Of a stretch of 64,000 nucleotides of DNA, positions 1 through 9,221 are shown in pieces. The notes below the pieces were generated by a model that was given only the letters and a program-made list of their open reading frames with translations, was not told the origin of the DNA and ran no database searches. A program made the translations under genes and the position numbers. This stretch comes from Clostridium paridis (GTDB lineage Bacteria; Bacillota; Clostridia; Clostridiales; Clostridiaceae). The DNA is taken from assembly GCF_016765615.1 (NCBI RefSeq), contig NZ_JAESWA010000022.1:955542-1019541 (forward strand). The letters run 5' to 3'. Positions within the stretch are counted from its first letter, which is position 1, and every line of letters starts with the position of its first letter.

Positions 1-386
1 AAAATAGGAGTATTTTCTGGTTCTCCATAAGTAGCTGCTGTTGAAGAAAATACTATATTCTTAACTCCATGTTCTTTCATAGTTTCCAAAAGATTAATAG
101 TCCCATAAACGTTATTATTGAAATATTTAAGTGGTTCTACCATACTTTCTCCAACTAGGGAATAGGCTGCAAAATCTATAACTGAGTCTATATTATTTTC
201 ATTAAATACCCTATTTAAAAATTCTTTATCTCTTAAATCCCCAGTATATAGCTTTACCCCATTAACCGATTCTTTATGACCAGTCTCTAAGTTATCTACA
301 ACTATTACCTCTTTCCCTTCTTCTAATAAATATGCTACCATATGGCTACCAATGTAGCCGGCACCTCCACAAACTAGAATTGCCAT
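1..386 (-). CDS. galE: UDP-glucose 4-epimerase, partial (C-terminus outside window)
   Basis: The first ~128 residues of a short-chain dehydrogenase-type epimerase are present; the rest lies beyond the left edge. The start ATG at 384-386 follows an AGGAGG ribosome site at about 392-397. Translation begins [17 protein letters not shown], the NAD-binding GxxGxxG motif, and continues with [15 protein letters not shown] and [11 protein letters not shown], both typical of GalE (the second holds the catalytic Ser/Thr). The enzyme interconverts UDP-glucose and UDP-galactose, probably supplying sugar for the polysaccharide genes to the right. It is the last gene of the leftward series in this window, 76 bp after a related epimerase gene. 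GalE is a confident family call; the precise substrate could be a UDP-HexNAc. Confidence 0.88.
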   Translation of the reverse strand, partial: MAILVCGGAGYIGSHMVAYLLEEGKEVIVVDNLETGHKESVNGVKLYTGDLRDKEFLNRVFNENNIDSVIDFAAYSLVGESMVEPLKYFNNNVYGTINLLETMKEHGVKNIVFSSTAATYGEPENTPI

Positions 387-462
387 TTTAAACCTCCTAT
401 TTATCATTAAATTTCTCTATAGCTATACCATTATATCTAATGATCGTGACTGTAATGTGTCT

Positions 463-1389
463 CTAATCATTCTTTTGTAAGTTTTTATAGAAATCTAAAG
501 TTTCTTTAAGTCCATCTTCTAATGTATACTTTGGCCTCCAAGAAGACGAATTTTTTATCTTTTCATAACTCATATAGCTGTTATTTATATCTCCAAATCT
601 TTTTTCTCTATATTCAGCTTTTAACTCTAACCCTGTTAATTTATTAAAAACATCAATTAACTTATTTACTGAAATTTCAATATTGGTCGCTACATTATAT
701 ATCCCATTATCTAAAGCTTCTAATGCTAGTAAGTTTGCTTTAGCAACATCCTTTACATAGACAAAATCTCTTGTTTGCTCACCATCCCCAAAAATTATAG
801 GGGATTGTCCGCTAAGAAACTTCTCTGAAAAAACTGCAACAACTCCGCCTTCACCATTAGAATCTTGTCTTGGACCATAAACATTTGCATATCTAAATAC
901 AGTATAATTTAATCCATATAATCTGTTATATACATCTAAATAATGTTCAACGGTATGTTTTGTAACTCCATATCCACACTGCATATTTAATGGATGATTT
1001 TCATCAATAGGGAGATATTTAGGCTCCCCAAATATTGCTGCAGATGCAGGATATATAACTTTTTTCACATCATATTTTCTGCAACATTCTAATAAACTAA
1101 TTGTTCCTAAAATGTTTATTTCTGCATCCTCAATAGGGTCTTCTATTGAAGTAGGTACTGAAATTTGTGCTGCTTGATGACAAACAACATCAAACTTTTC
1201 CTCTTCGAATACTCTCCATAAATCTTTATCCCTTATATCTATCTCAATTAACTTAGCCTTTTTATTTACATTACATTCCTTGCCATGAAACATATTATCT
1301 ATTACTACAACTTCATGATTATTTTCTATGTACTCATCTACTATGTGTGAGCCTATAAATCCAGCTCCACCTGTCACTAATATCTTCAT
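463..1389 (-). CDS. NAD-dependent sugar epimerase/dehydratase (GalE-like)
   Basis: Extended short-chain dehydrogenase of about 308 residues. The N-terminal MKILVTGGAGFIGSHIV is the Rossmann GxxGxxG motif, IYPASAAIFGEP carries the catalytic Ser region, and YGVTKHTVEHYL is the YxxxK active site. Start choice: the ATG at 1387-1389 is preferred over the TTG just upstream because GGAGGG lies 5 nt before the ATG. The family acts on nucleotide sugars, most often UDP-glucose or UDP-GlcNAc 4-epimerisation; the substrate cannot be told from sequence. It lies between the lic genes and a second GalE-type gene, consistent with precursor supply for a surface polymer. Confidence 0.8.
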   Translation of the reverse strand: MKILVTGGAGFIGSHIVDEYIENNHEVVVIDNMFHGKECNVNKKAKLIEIDIRDKDLWRVFEEEKFDVVCHQAAQISVPTSIEDPIEDAEINILGTISLLECCRKYDVKKVIYPASAAIFGEPKYLPIDENHPLNMQCGYGVTKHTVEHYLDVYNRLYGLNYTVFRYANVYGPRQDSNGEGGVVAVFSEKFLSGQSPIIFGDGEQTRDFVYVKDVAKANLLALEALDNGIYNVATNIEISVNKLIDVFNKLTGLELKAEYREKRFGDINNSYMSYEKIKNSSSWRPKYTLEDGLKETLDFYKNLQKND

Positions 1390-1392
1390 CAA

Positions 1393-1668
1393 TACCCTCC
1401 AAATATCTACAATATATAATTCTCAATCATAATAATTATATCAAACTTTTTGTATTTTTTTAATACTTTACATAAAATTAGAACGACGTGCTTAATTAAT
1501 TGTACTAAAACTTTCATCTATAGTCCATATGCATAGAGTAAATATAATGATCAATTCAAATATGTTTTTATACATAAGATGCTATCTATATACTAAAATA
1601 AAAGTGATGAATCTTAATAATTCACCACCTTCTTATCCTAGCCTGACTTTACATCCATATATTTTTTT
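1393..1668. other. intergenic gap between the lic set and the epimerase genes
   Basis: AT-rich stretch without a supportable gene. It contains the lic terminator hairpin at 1604-1628 and presumably a promoter for the epimerase pair, but I could not fix a convincing promoter. Confidence 0.5.
1593..1628 (-). terminator. intrinsic terminator after the lic operon
   Basis: On the minus strand GTGGTGAAT (1628-1620) pairs with ATTCATCAC (1612-1604), one G-U wobble, 7-nt loop, followed by TTTTATTTTAG. It lies about 40 bp past the licB-like stop codon. Confidence 0.75.
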
Positions 1669-2634
1669 CTAATTCGCAAATTCAATGTTCTCATTCTCTT
1701 GGTCTTTGGCAACTATTACTGAACCACAAATAATTAACACACTGCAAATAACAGATTTCAATGTTGTTCCTGTTCCTATGAAAATTACTTGGAATATAAT
1801 AGCCCATACGGAATATGTTATGTTAAGTGCCATAGCCCTTGTTGCTCCTATTTTATTTATTGCAGTATAATATAATAAATAAGAAGTTGTTCCAGCCAAC
1901 GCCGTTGCTACTATTAGCGCTGTAGTACTTAATGGAATTCCACTCTTTAGTACACTTATTCCTCCCATTGCAGGAATGATTATAACTCCATAAACTAATG
2001 CAGATGTTAATTGTCTTACAAATAATGCTTCATCTGGCGCTAGGTCGTCACCTTTCATTCCGTATGCACAGACTACGCATTCTAAACCCCATCCGATAAC
2101 TGCTAATAATGCAAATGCAAAACCTATCATACTTGCTGAAGACATCCCATCTGAACTATATCCCAATACTAAAATGGCTCCAATACTTAAAGCCAATCCC
2201 ATAACCCCTTTAATTGAAAGTTTATCTTTCAATATAATAAATGCAAAAAGAGCTCCTACAGCTGGATAAAATGCAGAGATTGAAGCAGTATAAGCTGGCC
2301 CAATATATTTTACTGCAAGTAAGTATCCAGTCATTCCAACAGGTCCCCCTAATAAAGCTGCTATAGCTACAACTCCACCATTTTTACTAAATACTTTTTT
2401 AATAGAATTTTTCAAATTACCTCTAACTCCATGATATATAATCATCCATATAACTGAAAATAAATCATGTAAAAATGCTGTAAGTAGTGGTGCCAAGAAT
2501 ATTATCTTTTCATCTTTATTAAATATTGCTGCTAATAAAACTACCCCCATTAGTGTTGTGTCTAGCCCCCATGTCATACCAGAAAATATACCTGAAAAGA
2601 AACCTTTTTTCCCGTTACTTAAACTATTTTCCAT
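1669..2634 (-). CDS. licB: EamA/DMT-family transporter, LicB-like (probable choline permease)
   Basis: A 321-residue, very hydrophobic protein with about ten predicted membrane helices in the two-fold EamA (drug/metabolite transporter) arrangement. The gene sits 17 bp downstream of a LicC-type nucleotidyltransferase gene and in the same series as a choline kinase domain. In Haemophilus and Streptococcus the equivalent position is held by LicB, a DMT-family choline transporter that feeds phosphocholine decoration. The membrane topology and EamA fold are read from the sequence; choline as substrate is inferred from the neighbours. It could instead carry ethanolamine or another amino alcohol. 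Confidence 0.72.
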   Translation of the reverse strand: MENSLSNGKKGFFSGIFSGMTWGLDTTLMGVVLLAAIFNKDEKIIFLAPLLTAFLHDLFSVIWMIIYHGVRGNLKNSIKKVFSKNGGVVAIAALLGGPVGMTGYLLAVKYIGPAYTASISAFYPAVGALFAFIILKDKLSIKGVMGLALSIGAILVLGYSSDGMSSASMIGFAFALLAVIGWGLECVVCAYGMKGDDLAPDEALFVRQLTSALVYGVIIIPAMGGISVLKSGIPLSTTALIVATALAGTTSYLLYYTAINKIGATRAMALNITYSVWAIIFQVIFIGTGTTLKSVICSVLIICGSVIVAKDQENENIEFAN

Positions 2635-2651
2635 TAACTTAATTCCCCCTT

Positions 2652-3347
2652 CTACTTATTGCTGCTTATTAGTAATTCATTTAGATTGTTATAATCTTCC
2701 AATGTGTCTACTTCAAAAATATCATTAGTACCAATCTTCTCAATATATATTTCTAACTCTTTTAAGTTTTCCCTAACAATATCATCCCAATATAAATTGC
2801 TGAAATCTCTTTCTTCAACAGCCTCTTCTAACTTTCTTTTAATATATTCTCCACTTTTCTTAGTCCAGAAAGAAACTCCAGATAAAATATATGCTGATTC
2901 TTTAGTTCCTACTTCAATGTCTACAACTCTATTTTTACCATCATGTATAATAATCCATTCATTACTAAAGCCTGTTTTTTTTGCAGAATAGTACTTAGAT
3001 ATTTCAGGATTTGCTTCAAACATATTATTCTTTATATATACATCTGCATCTATAACATATGCATCCTCTAAATACTCTCTAACTAGGTACATTGTATAAA
3101 TGTTATTATATTTGTTATATTCTTTATTGTGGATTAACTTAACTCCATATTTATCAACTAGATAATTAAATTTATCATTTAAGTATCCTGTTACAACTAT
3201 AATTTCATCTATTCCTTTTTCTTTTAAAAATTCAATTTGTCTTTCCATCATAGGCTCTCCTAATACCTTAACTAAAGATTTTGGAGTGTCTAGTGTTAAT
3301 GGCCTTAATCTTGTCCCCATTCCAGCTGCTAATAAAATTGCTCTCAT
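2652..3347 (-). CDS. licC: CTP:phosphocholine cytidylyltransferase-like nucleotidyltransferase
   Basis: 231 residues with the nucleotidyltransferase signature near the N-terminus (LLAAGMGTRLRPLT followed by PKSLVKVLGEPM) and a metal-binding acidic motif VIDADVYI at about residue 100. The pattern NIYTMYLVREYLEDAYVIDAD is close to LicC, which activates phosphocholine to CDP-choline, but a sugar-1-phosphate nucleotidyltransferase has a similar fold. The choline kinase domain encoded just upstream and the LicB-like transporter just downstream favour LicC. The gene is 16 bp downstream of the kinase fusion and is co-transcribed with it. Confidence 0.78.
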   Translation of the reverse strand: MRAILLAAGMGTRLRPLTLDTPKSLVKVLGEPMMERQIEFLKEKGIDEIIVVTGYLNDKFNYLVDKYGVKLIHNKEYNKYNNIYTMYLVREYLEDAYVIDADVYIKNNMFEANPEISKYYSAKKTGFSNEWIIIHDGKNRVVDIEVGTKESAYILSGVSFWTKKSGEYIKRKLEEAVEERDFSNLYWDDIVRENLKELEIYIEKIGTNDIFEVDTLEDYNNLNELLISSNK

Positions 3348-3363
3348 CTTTATTTTCCTTTCT

Positions 3364-5205
3364 CTATATTCTTGTTAAATTTTCTTTTGCTCTATTAAAT
3401 CTATCTATTCCATATGATCCAAAGTTATCACCTTTGGCTTCTTTTATAATTGTCCAAATTGACCATAAAAAATCTTGAAGAATCTTATTTATTAAAATTC
3501 TTTTTCTATATTTCTCTTTTGGTTCACCGTCAAAATAAAGTCTTAAAAACAACTCTTCTTCATTCTCATTAAAACCTGATTCTAAACTATGTGCAGCCAA
3601 GTCCCACATTGGATCATTTAATCCTGAATATTCCCAATCTATTAGATACATTTTAGAATTACTTTTTACAAAATTATCTGGTAACGTATCGTTATGACAT
3701 GGTTTTAATTCTACATCATTTTCTATTAATATTTCTTTAAGTATCAATACTTTTTGTTTTACTTCATCATAGCCTTCATAAAAAGCCCCTTTATACTTCT
3801 TTCCTAAATCCTCATATTTTTCAATCAACACATAAGGATCAAACACATTTTTTATAGGTATTTCTGAGTAATGCAATTTTTTTAATAATCCAATAACAAG
3901 TTCCATATTAGCTTCTTTCTTTGCTGTCATAGCTGTTAAAGTATCTGCATTCTCTATATATTTTGATATTTTAACTCCTGTATCAGGATTATGATAGATT
4001 AACTTTGAGTCAATACCTAAATCTGCAGCCAAGGATGAGTTATTTTTTTCATCAATTCTATTTATCATTTCTTCAGTACCTTTACCCGCCATCCTTAAAA
4101 CATAATCCTCATTTTTTACACTTACTTTATAATTTCTATTTGTCATGCCTCCAATAGGAGATATATTTGTAATATCACTTTCTTCTACATTCATAGCTTC
4201 TCTTATGCATTCTTTTATGTTTTTTTCCTTAAACTCTAGTTCTTTTCTAGCTATAAGTGGATATATTCTCTTAATTAAGTTTTCATAATCATTTATCTTA
4301 TCAATATCTGTCCAAACTATATCATTAACCTTTGCATATCCTATATTATAATTTCTTGCTACATCCATAAGTACATATTCATAATTGATATATGGATTCA
4401 TATTTGACTTCATTTCATTTAGCATTTTTTCATAAACATCAATAGAAATCTTAAGCGCTCCAAGCATTTCTCCATCTATTCTATTAAACATACGCATATC
4501 TTTTGAAAGTTTAAATACATGTTCTTCTTTTATCTGAACAAATGCTTCATCTCCGCTACCACTTTCATTAGTTATAAGCATACAATCCCTTTTTTCATTA
4601 TCAAGTAGTTCTTGTAATGCTCTCTCTTCAATTATTAAATCATCTTCAATCAAAAGAAAATCTTCGTTTATATATTCTTTTGCCATCATTAATGAGTGCA
4701 TACTACCTGTCCACTTGTATTTATCATTTTCAACTATTTTAAAGCTACTATTTCCTTCAAATTCATCAAAATACTCTTTTTGATAGCCTGCAACTATTAT
4801 AAATTCCTCAATTCCTAAGTTTCTTAAAATATTTATTGTTCTATCTATTATCTTGTTATCTTCTAAATCCATTAAACATACTGGTTTCTCAAAGTTTTTT
4901 TTCTCACCTGCAGCTAATATTATTGCTTTCTTAATGATATTTTTTTCTTTTTTATGCTGAATATTTAATTTTTTATCTTTTTGATGGCTTAGGTAATTTT
5001 CTAGTTCATTTATACCTAATGTAGTAAGTTTATATGTATATTCTTTTCCATCTTTAACAATACTAATATGATTACTCTTCTCTAATTCATTAAGCAACAT
5101 ATTTACTTTCCCTAAAGAAATATCAAGAACTTTTGAAATATCTCTTTGCTTTAATGTTCTTTCATTATTAATGCATTCTAATATTCTAAAAATTGTATTA
5201 TCCAT
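3364..5205 (-). CDS. licA: three-domain protein: winged HTH + degenerate LicC-like nucleotidyltransferase + LicA-like choline kinase
   Basis: 613 residues in three parts. Residues 1-70 look like a winged helix-turn-helix (KQRDISKVLDISLGKVNMLL then a wing). Residues ~90-300 resemble the nearby LicC (KKAIILAAG, GSMHSLMMAKEYINEDF, LLIEDDLI), but the glycine-rich loop reads AAGEKKNFEKP, so the usual GxGxR signature is missing. Residues ~310-613 are an aminoglycoside/choline kinase fold: GGMTNRNYKV (nucleotide loop), HNDTLPDNF (catalytic loop) and LIDWEYSG (metal site). The kinase would phosphorylate choline before activation by LicC. The HTH suggests self-regulation or a structural role, but that is unproven. 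A good promoter lies 33-68 bp upstream, and GAGGTG precedes the ATG. Confidence 0.78.
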   Translation of the reverse strand: MDNTIFRILECINNERTLKQRDISKVLDISLGKVNMLLNELEKSNHISIVKDGKEYTYKLTTLGINELENYLSHQKDKKLNIQHKKEKNIIKKAIILAAGEKKNFEKPVCLMDLEDNKIIDRTINILRNLGIEEFIIVAGYQKEYFDEFEGNSSFKIVENDKYKWTGSMHSLMMAKEYINEDFLLIEDDLIIEERALQELLDNEKRDCMLITNESGSGDEAFVQIKEEHVFKLSKDMRMFNRIDGEMLGALKISIDVYEKMLNEMKSNMNPYINYEYVLMDVARNYNIGYAKVNDIVWTDIDKINDYENLIKRIYPLIARKELEFKEKNIKECIREAMNVEESDITNISPIGGMTNRNYKVSVKNEDYVLRMAGKGTEEMINRIDEKNNSSLAADLGIDSKLIYHNPDTGVKISKYIENADTLTAMTAKKEANMELVIGLLKKLHYSEIPIKNVFDPYVLIEKYEDLGKKYKGAFYEGYDEVKQKVLILKEILIENDVELKPCHNDTLPDNFVKSNSKMYLIDWEYSGLNDPMWDLAAHSLESGFNENEEELFLRLYFDGEPKEKYRKRILINKILQDFLWSIWTIIKEAKGDNFGSYGIDRFNRAKENLTRI

Positions 5206-5244
5206 TCCTACACCTCTTTGTTCATTTTTTGAACCTCACTATTG

Positions 5245-5273
5245 ATTATGCATTATTTTCATTAACAATTCAA
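5245..5273 (-). promoter_or_regulatory. sigma-A-type promoter of the lic operon
   Basis: Minus-strand -35 TTGAAT (5273-5268), 17-bp spacer, -10 CATAAT (5250-5245). The predicted start near 5238 leaves a leader of about 33 nt before the fusion gene ATG at 5205. Confidence 0.55.
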
Positions 5274-5409
5274 GTGCTTTTTTACATTTTTTTGTAGATA
5301 AATAATTAAACTTAAATATTTATGAAATTTTACTGTTTAATCCCTAACAATTAAAAATGCACTTTTATGTTTTGAATCTATTAAATTACTAATAATACTT
5401 GAGTAATAA

Positions 5410-5455
5410 TTAAAAATAAAAACGTGAAATACTTCTTAAATAGATATATTTCACG
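5410..5455 (-). terminator. intrinsic terminator of the polysaccharide operon
   Basis: Minus-strand stem CGTGAAATA (5455-5447) with TATTTCACG (5431-5423), then TTTTTATTTTTA. It lies 27 bp after the acyltransferase stop and separates the polysaccharide operon from the lic operon. Confidence 0.85.
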
Positions 5456-5481
5456 CCTTTTTTAAAATACACATATTCAAT

Positions 5482-6522
5482 TTATTTTTTTAGTTTCACT
5501 TTTTTCATAATAAAATCATATATAATACTTAGAACTATTACAGTTAGTAAATAAAATGTCAGCGATACTTTTCCATTAAAATACTTAAAATATGAATATT
5601 CTTCTCTAAAAACACCTTCAAATAGATAAACAAAATATGATATTGCCCCAATCTTAATTAAAAAATTAGATTTATAGCCGCAATAGCTAATAAATACCAA
5701 TGTCATTATAAATATCATTCCCACGGTTAGATTATAAATTATGTACGCTGTGTCGCTGTTTTTCAAATAGTTATAAGTAACTAAAACTAAAATTATACAC
5801 ACTAAAAATTGTAGACTCATTATTATGTTTAAAATTTTCTTTGATTTCAAGAAATCTATAATCTTTTTACTATAAAATCCCCAAAAAACACCTAATGGAA
5901 ATATAAATGCATGAACATGAAATTGATATTTCATATTATCAAAAGGATTATTATATTTCGTTAAATAGAAGCCTATAGAAACTACAAATAATAAACTTAG
6001 CTTTATGTACTTAGGTATTTTAAACTTAAATATTATACCAAATGCAATATACCATAAAATAATAAATTCTATATACCACATAGTAGTGTCTATTAATTTA
6101 GTAGGTTCTATTCCCAAAACTGATAGAAATATAAATGTTACCGAGTACTGTTTCCCTTTAATAAATATGTTTATTAGTATCCACATTGATGTAACTATGC
6201 TGAACGGAAGAAGTACAGTATGAAATCTTTTTTTGATATAGTTTAAATCAATACCATTTTTTTTATATGACTTTGTAAGTCCAAAACCCGATATAAATAA
6301 GAAAAGTACAACGCCTTGAGCTCCTAGTTGATTAACAAACATATTATGTATTCCTACATTTCTAGATAAATGTCCTGCTAAAACCAAGAAAATTCCTAAG
6401 CCTTTTATTTCATTAGATAGGCTCGGATTAATTTCTAACGCTCCCCCATCAGTTTTCCTAAAAGAGAATATCGTTGTTACTATAAATAATAGTGTATATA
6501 TTTCGTACGATGTCTTTGGCAT
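5482..6522 (-). CDS. membrane acyltransferase, acyltransferase-3 family
   Basis: 346 residues, about ten hydrophobic helices. The N-terminal region contains GIFLVLAGHLSR, the conserved Arg/His-type active-site helix of OafA/acyltransferase-3 enzymes, and LFLFISGFGLTKSY, another family hallmark. Such proteins put acetyl, succinyl or similar groups on polysaccharides at the membrane. As the last gene of the polysaccharide operon, followed at once by a terminator, it probably modifies the repeat unit or finished polymer. Donor and target are unknown. Confidence 0.8.
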   Translation of the reverse strand: MPKTSYEIYTLLFIVTTIFSFRKTDGGALEINPSLSNEIKGLGIFLVLAGHLSRNVGIHNMFVNQLGAQGVVLFLFISGFGLTKSYKKNGIDLNYIKKRFHTVLLPFSIVTSMWILINIFIKGKQYSVTFIFLSVLGIEPTKLIDTTMWYIEFIILWYIAFGIIFKFKIPKYIKLSLLFVVSIGFYLTKYNNPFDNMKYQFHVHAFIFPLGVFWGFYSKKIIDFLKSKKILNIIMSLQFLVCIILVLVTYNYLKNSDTAYIIYNLTVGMIFIMTLVFISYCGYKSNFLIKIGAISYFVYLFEGVFREEYSYFKYFNGKVSLTFYLLTVIVLSIIYDFIMKKVKLKK

Positions 6523-6581
6523 ATTCCCTCCATATATGGCTCCCTAGTAATACTTTTTATATATTCAATTAAAAATAATAC

Positions 6582-8108
6582 CTATTTTCTTTTTGAACTT
6601 ATTCCAATTTTATTTAATATAAAATTCTTAAAATAGGAATATTCATCTGTTTTTCTAAATAATATTATAAATATCAAATTCACATATATAGCTGAGAAAA
6701 TTCCTGTAACTACAAATGTTAAAAAATTTGATTTCAAATTAATAAAACTTGTTATGTAATTAGATGAAAATAGCATGGCTAATGAAATAAATAAATATTT
6801 GGCATAATTTATATAATATTCTAATGCATTTGACTTAAATACAAGTTTGTATACTAATATTGGCCTTATCCAAAATATTACTGTCAAACTACTTATTATT
6901 GTTCCTAGTATTATTCCCGCAATACCTAAATACCTTCCTAGTATAATACAAGCAACAAAGTTTATTGCTGCTTCAATTAAAGGAAAAAATCTATCATTAT
7001 GATATATACCAGCAGCTTCTTTAAATCTATCAATAGATGGTCTCATATTTAAAATATAAAAATTAATAAGCATTAATGTTACTATATTCCTATCTAATAT
7101 AAAATCCTTACCTAGCCATATAATTACGAACTTATTGATCGTATTATATATACAGACTAGACAAAAGCTAACAAGACAAAAATTAAAAAAGTAAACCTTA
7201 TTAAAAACATCTTTTGTCTTTTCATTATTTGTACTTACAATTAAATTTCCTATACTCGCTACAAGTCCTTCAAATAATTTTGCTATAAGAGAGTTAAAAA
7301 AAGTTATAACCATTAGATAATTATTATACAAACCTAAAATATTTAAGTTTGCAAAATATGACATCAACATAGAATCTGTTCCGAATACTACAAACCCTCC
7401 AATCTTGTGTAATGATAAAGCTTTAATATTCTTAAAAAGATCTTTTTTAGTTGCAATGTCAATACTTCCTGTGGCGTCAAAAATCACTTTATATCTTTTA
7501 TTTATAACTTTGTTGATTATAAAATAATAAGTAATATTAAACAGAGTTTCAATTACTAAAAATATTACATATGATCTAAATATATAAAGTATTCCTATTT
7601 GTACTATATTTTTTATTACTTTTATTGAACTATCATATTTTGAAATAACGTAATTTTCTTGGTTTACATATAAAATTGGTAGTTTATATGTAAAAAAATA
7701 GCTTAATGATGTATTTAATAAATATATTAAAAAATATACTTGAACTTTAGAAATATCCATTTGATCTTTAATAAAAATATTTATAAAAGGCGTAACTGCA
7801 AATCCTAATAGGATTACTGCTACACCAGAATAAGTATACATTTTTTTATAAAAACTAATTATCCCCTTAATTAAGCTATAATTTTTTTCCTGTATCGGCT
7901 TGTACAATGCGTATATAACTGACCCACCAACGCCTAGTTCAGCTAGATTCAAAAAACTCATAATACTACTAAACAAAGAATTTAACCCGTTGGTATTGTT
8001 TCCAAGTGATGAAATAAACATTTTCTTTGTAAAGAATGTTATTATTGATACTAACACAAAGAAAAGTCCATTATATATCATATTTTTAAATGCCTTTTGT
8101 GTTCTCAT
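6582..8108 (-). CDS. polysaccharide flippase (Wzx/MATE-like)
   Basis: 508 residues, about 12-14 hydrophobic helices and few motifs, matching the polysaccharide export family (Wzx) in length and topology. The opening (MIYNGLFFVLVSIITFFTKK, FISSLGNNTNGLNSLFSSI) is typical of Gram-positive capsule flippases. Its job would be to move lipid-linked repeat units across the membrane for the Wzy-like polymerase encoded in the same operon. Priming transferase, Wzx and Wzy together indicate a Wzx/Wzy-dependent pathway. Confidence 0.85.
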   Translation of the reverse strand: MRTQKAFKNMIYNGLFFVLVSIITFFTKKMFISSLGNNTNGLNSLFSSIMSFLNLAELGVGGSVIYALYKPIQEKNYSLIKGIISFYKKMYTYSGVAVILLGFAVTPFINIFIKDQMDISKVQVYFLIYLLNTSLSYFFTYKLPILYVNQENYVISKYDSSIKVIKNIVQIGILYIFRSYVIFLVIETLFNITYYFIINKVINKRYKVIFDATGSIDIATKKDLFKNIKALSLHKIGGFVVFGTDSMLMSYFANLNILGLYNNYLMVITFFNSLIAKLFEGLVASIGNLIVSTNNEKTKDVFNKVYFFNFCLVSFCLVCIYNTINKFVIIWLGKDFILDRNIVTLMLINFYILNMRPSIDRFKEAAGIYHNDRFFPLIEAAINFVACIILGRYLGIAGIILGTIISSLTVIFWIRPILVYKLVFKSNALEYYINYAKYLFISLAMLFSSNYITSFINLKSNFLTFVVTGIFSAIYVNLIFIILFRKTDEYSYFKNFILNKIGISSKRK

Positions 8109-8193
8109 TACTCTATCTCCTATTATAAATAATACTTTTGAATAATATTACTTATATAAATTTCAAATTAATCTAATAGGCATAATTTTATCT

Positions 8194-9183
8194 TCATATA
8201 AAATATTTTAGAACGATTGCTCCTAAACTACTATTTGCAATAAATACATTATATTTTATCTTCCATTTAAAATTAATAGTTCTTAGTGTATACTTTGAAT
8301 TTAAATTAATTAACTTTAATTTTTTATTTTTAACAATCTCATTAAATTTAGCGATAGTTGAATTTTTTAGTATTCTTTTATAGATACCTAACATTATGTT
8401 GTTATAATCGTTATCTATACTTATTAGCAAGCTATCTATATCACTCTTCTTAAAAATTTCCTTTTTTTCTACGTAGTCATAAAAGTTTCTATTTAAGTAA
8501 AGTGCATCTAAAAAATGTTCATTGAAGTCTGAATTAATTGCTGATCCATTCCTATTCAGATTTTCAAATCCATTATAAGCAATACTACATACCTTCTCTG
8601 AATTTAACAAAGCTTTATTTATAAACTCCATATCTTCACCATATGCATATCCAAATGAATATGTCAGATTATTATTTACTAACAAATCTTTTCTATATAG
8701 GCATGTTCCTTGACATATCCATATATATTTCTCTACCTTTAATCTACAAGCCTCAATACCTGAAACTGGTTTCTCTAAAAAAACAAATCCGTCTTTACTA
8801 TAAGTAGTCTCCAGATAATCATCTTCATCGTAGACTTCCCATCCACAAAAACATATATCGCACTTTTCATCATTTATCTTTTTTACAGCCATTTCAATAT
8901 AATTAGGTTTAATTCTATCATCTGCATCTAAAAATAAAATAATTTCTCCTTTTGAATAGTTAATCCCATTATTCCTTGCAGCACTAACTCCTTGATTGTC
9001 TTGTTCAATCAATCTTATTTTCTCGCTAGTTCTTTGTTTAACTACTTTTGAAGTATTATCTGTAGATCCATCATTTATAATCAATATTTCAATATTTTCA
9101 TATGTCTGATTTAAAACTGAATCTATACATCTCCCTATATAATTTTCAATATTATATGCTGGTATAATAACACTAACTAACAT
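8194..9183 (-). CDS. family 2 glycosyltransferase
   Basis: 329 residues. The N-terminal GT-A domain begins VSVIIPAYNIENYIGRCI and has IINDGSTD, the nucleotide/metal motif FLDADDRI near residue 90, and a later GEDMEF acceptor-base motif. These are hallmarks of inverting GT2 enzymes that add one sugar to a lipid-linked repeat unit in the cytoplasm. The C-terminal ~100 residues have no family I recognise. Donor sugar is unknown. It lies between the flippase and sulfotransferase-like genes. Confidence 0.88.
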   Translation of the reverse strand: MLVSVIIPAYNIENYIGRCIDSVLNQTYENIEILIINDGSTDNTSKVVKQRTSEKIRLIEQDNQGVSAARNNGINYSKGEIILFLDADDRIKPNYIEMAVKKINDEKCDICFCGWEVYDEDDYLETTYSKDGFVFLEKPVSGIEACRLKVEKYIWICQGTCLYRKDLLVNNNLTYSFGYAYGEDMEFINKALLNSEKVCSIAYNGFENLNRNGSAINSDFNEHFLDALYLNRNFYDYVEKKEIFKKSDIDSLLISIDNDYNNIMLGIYKRILKNSTIAKFNEIVKNKKLKLINLNSKYTLRTINFKWKIKYNVFIANSSLGAIVLKYFI

Positions 9184-9221
9184 CTAAATCTCCTAAAATA
9201 TTTATTATTTCATTGTTGTAG

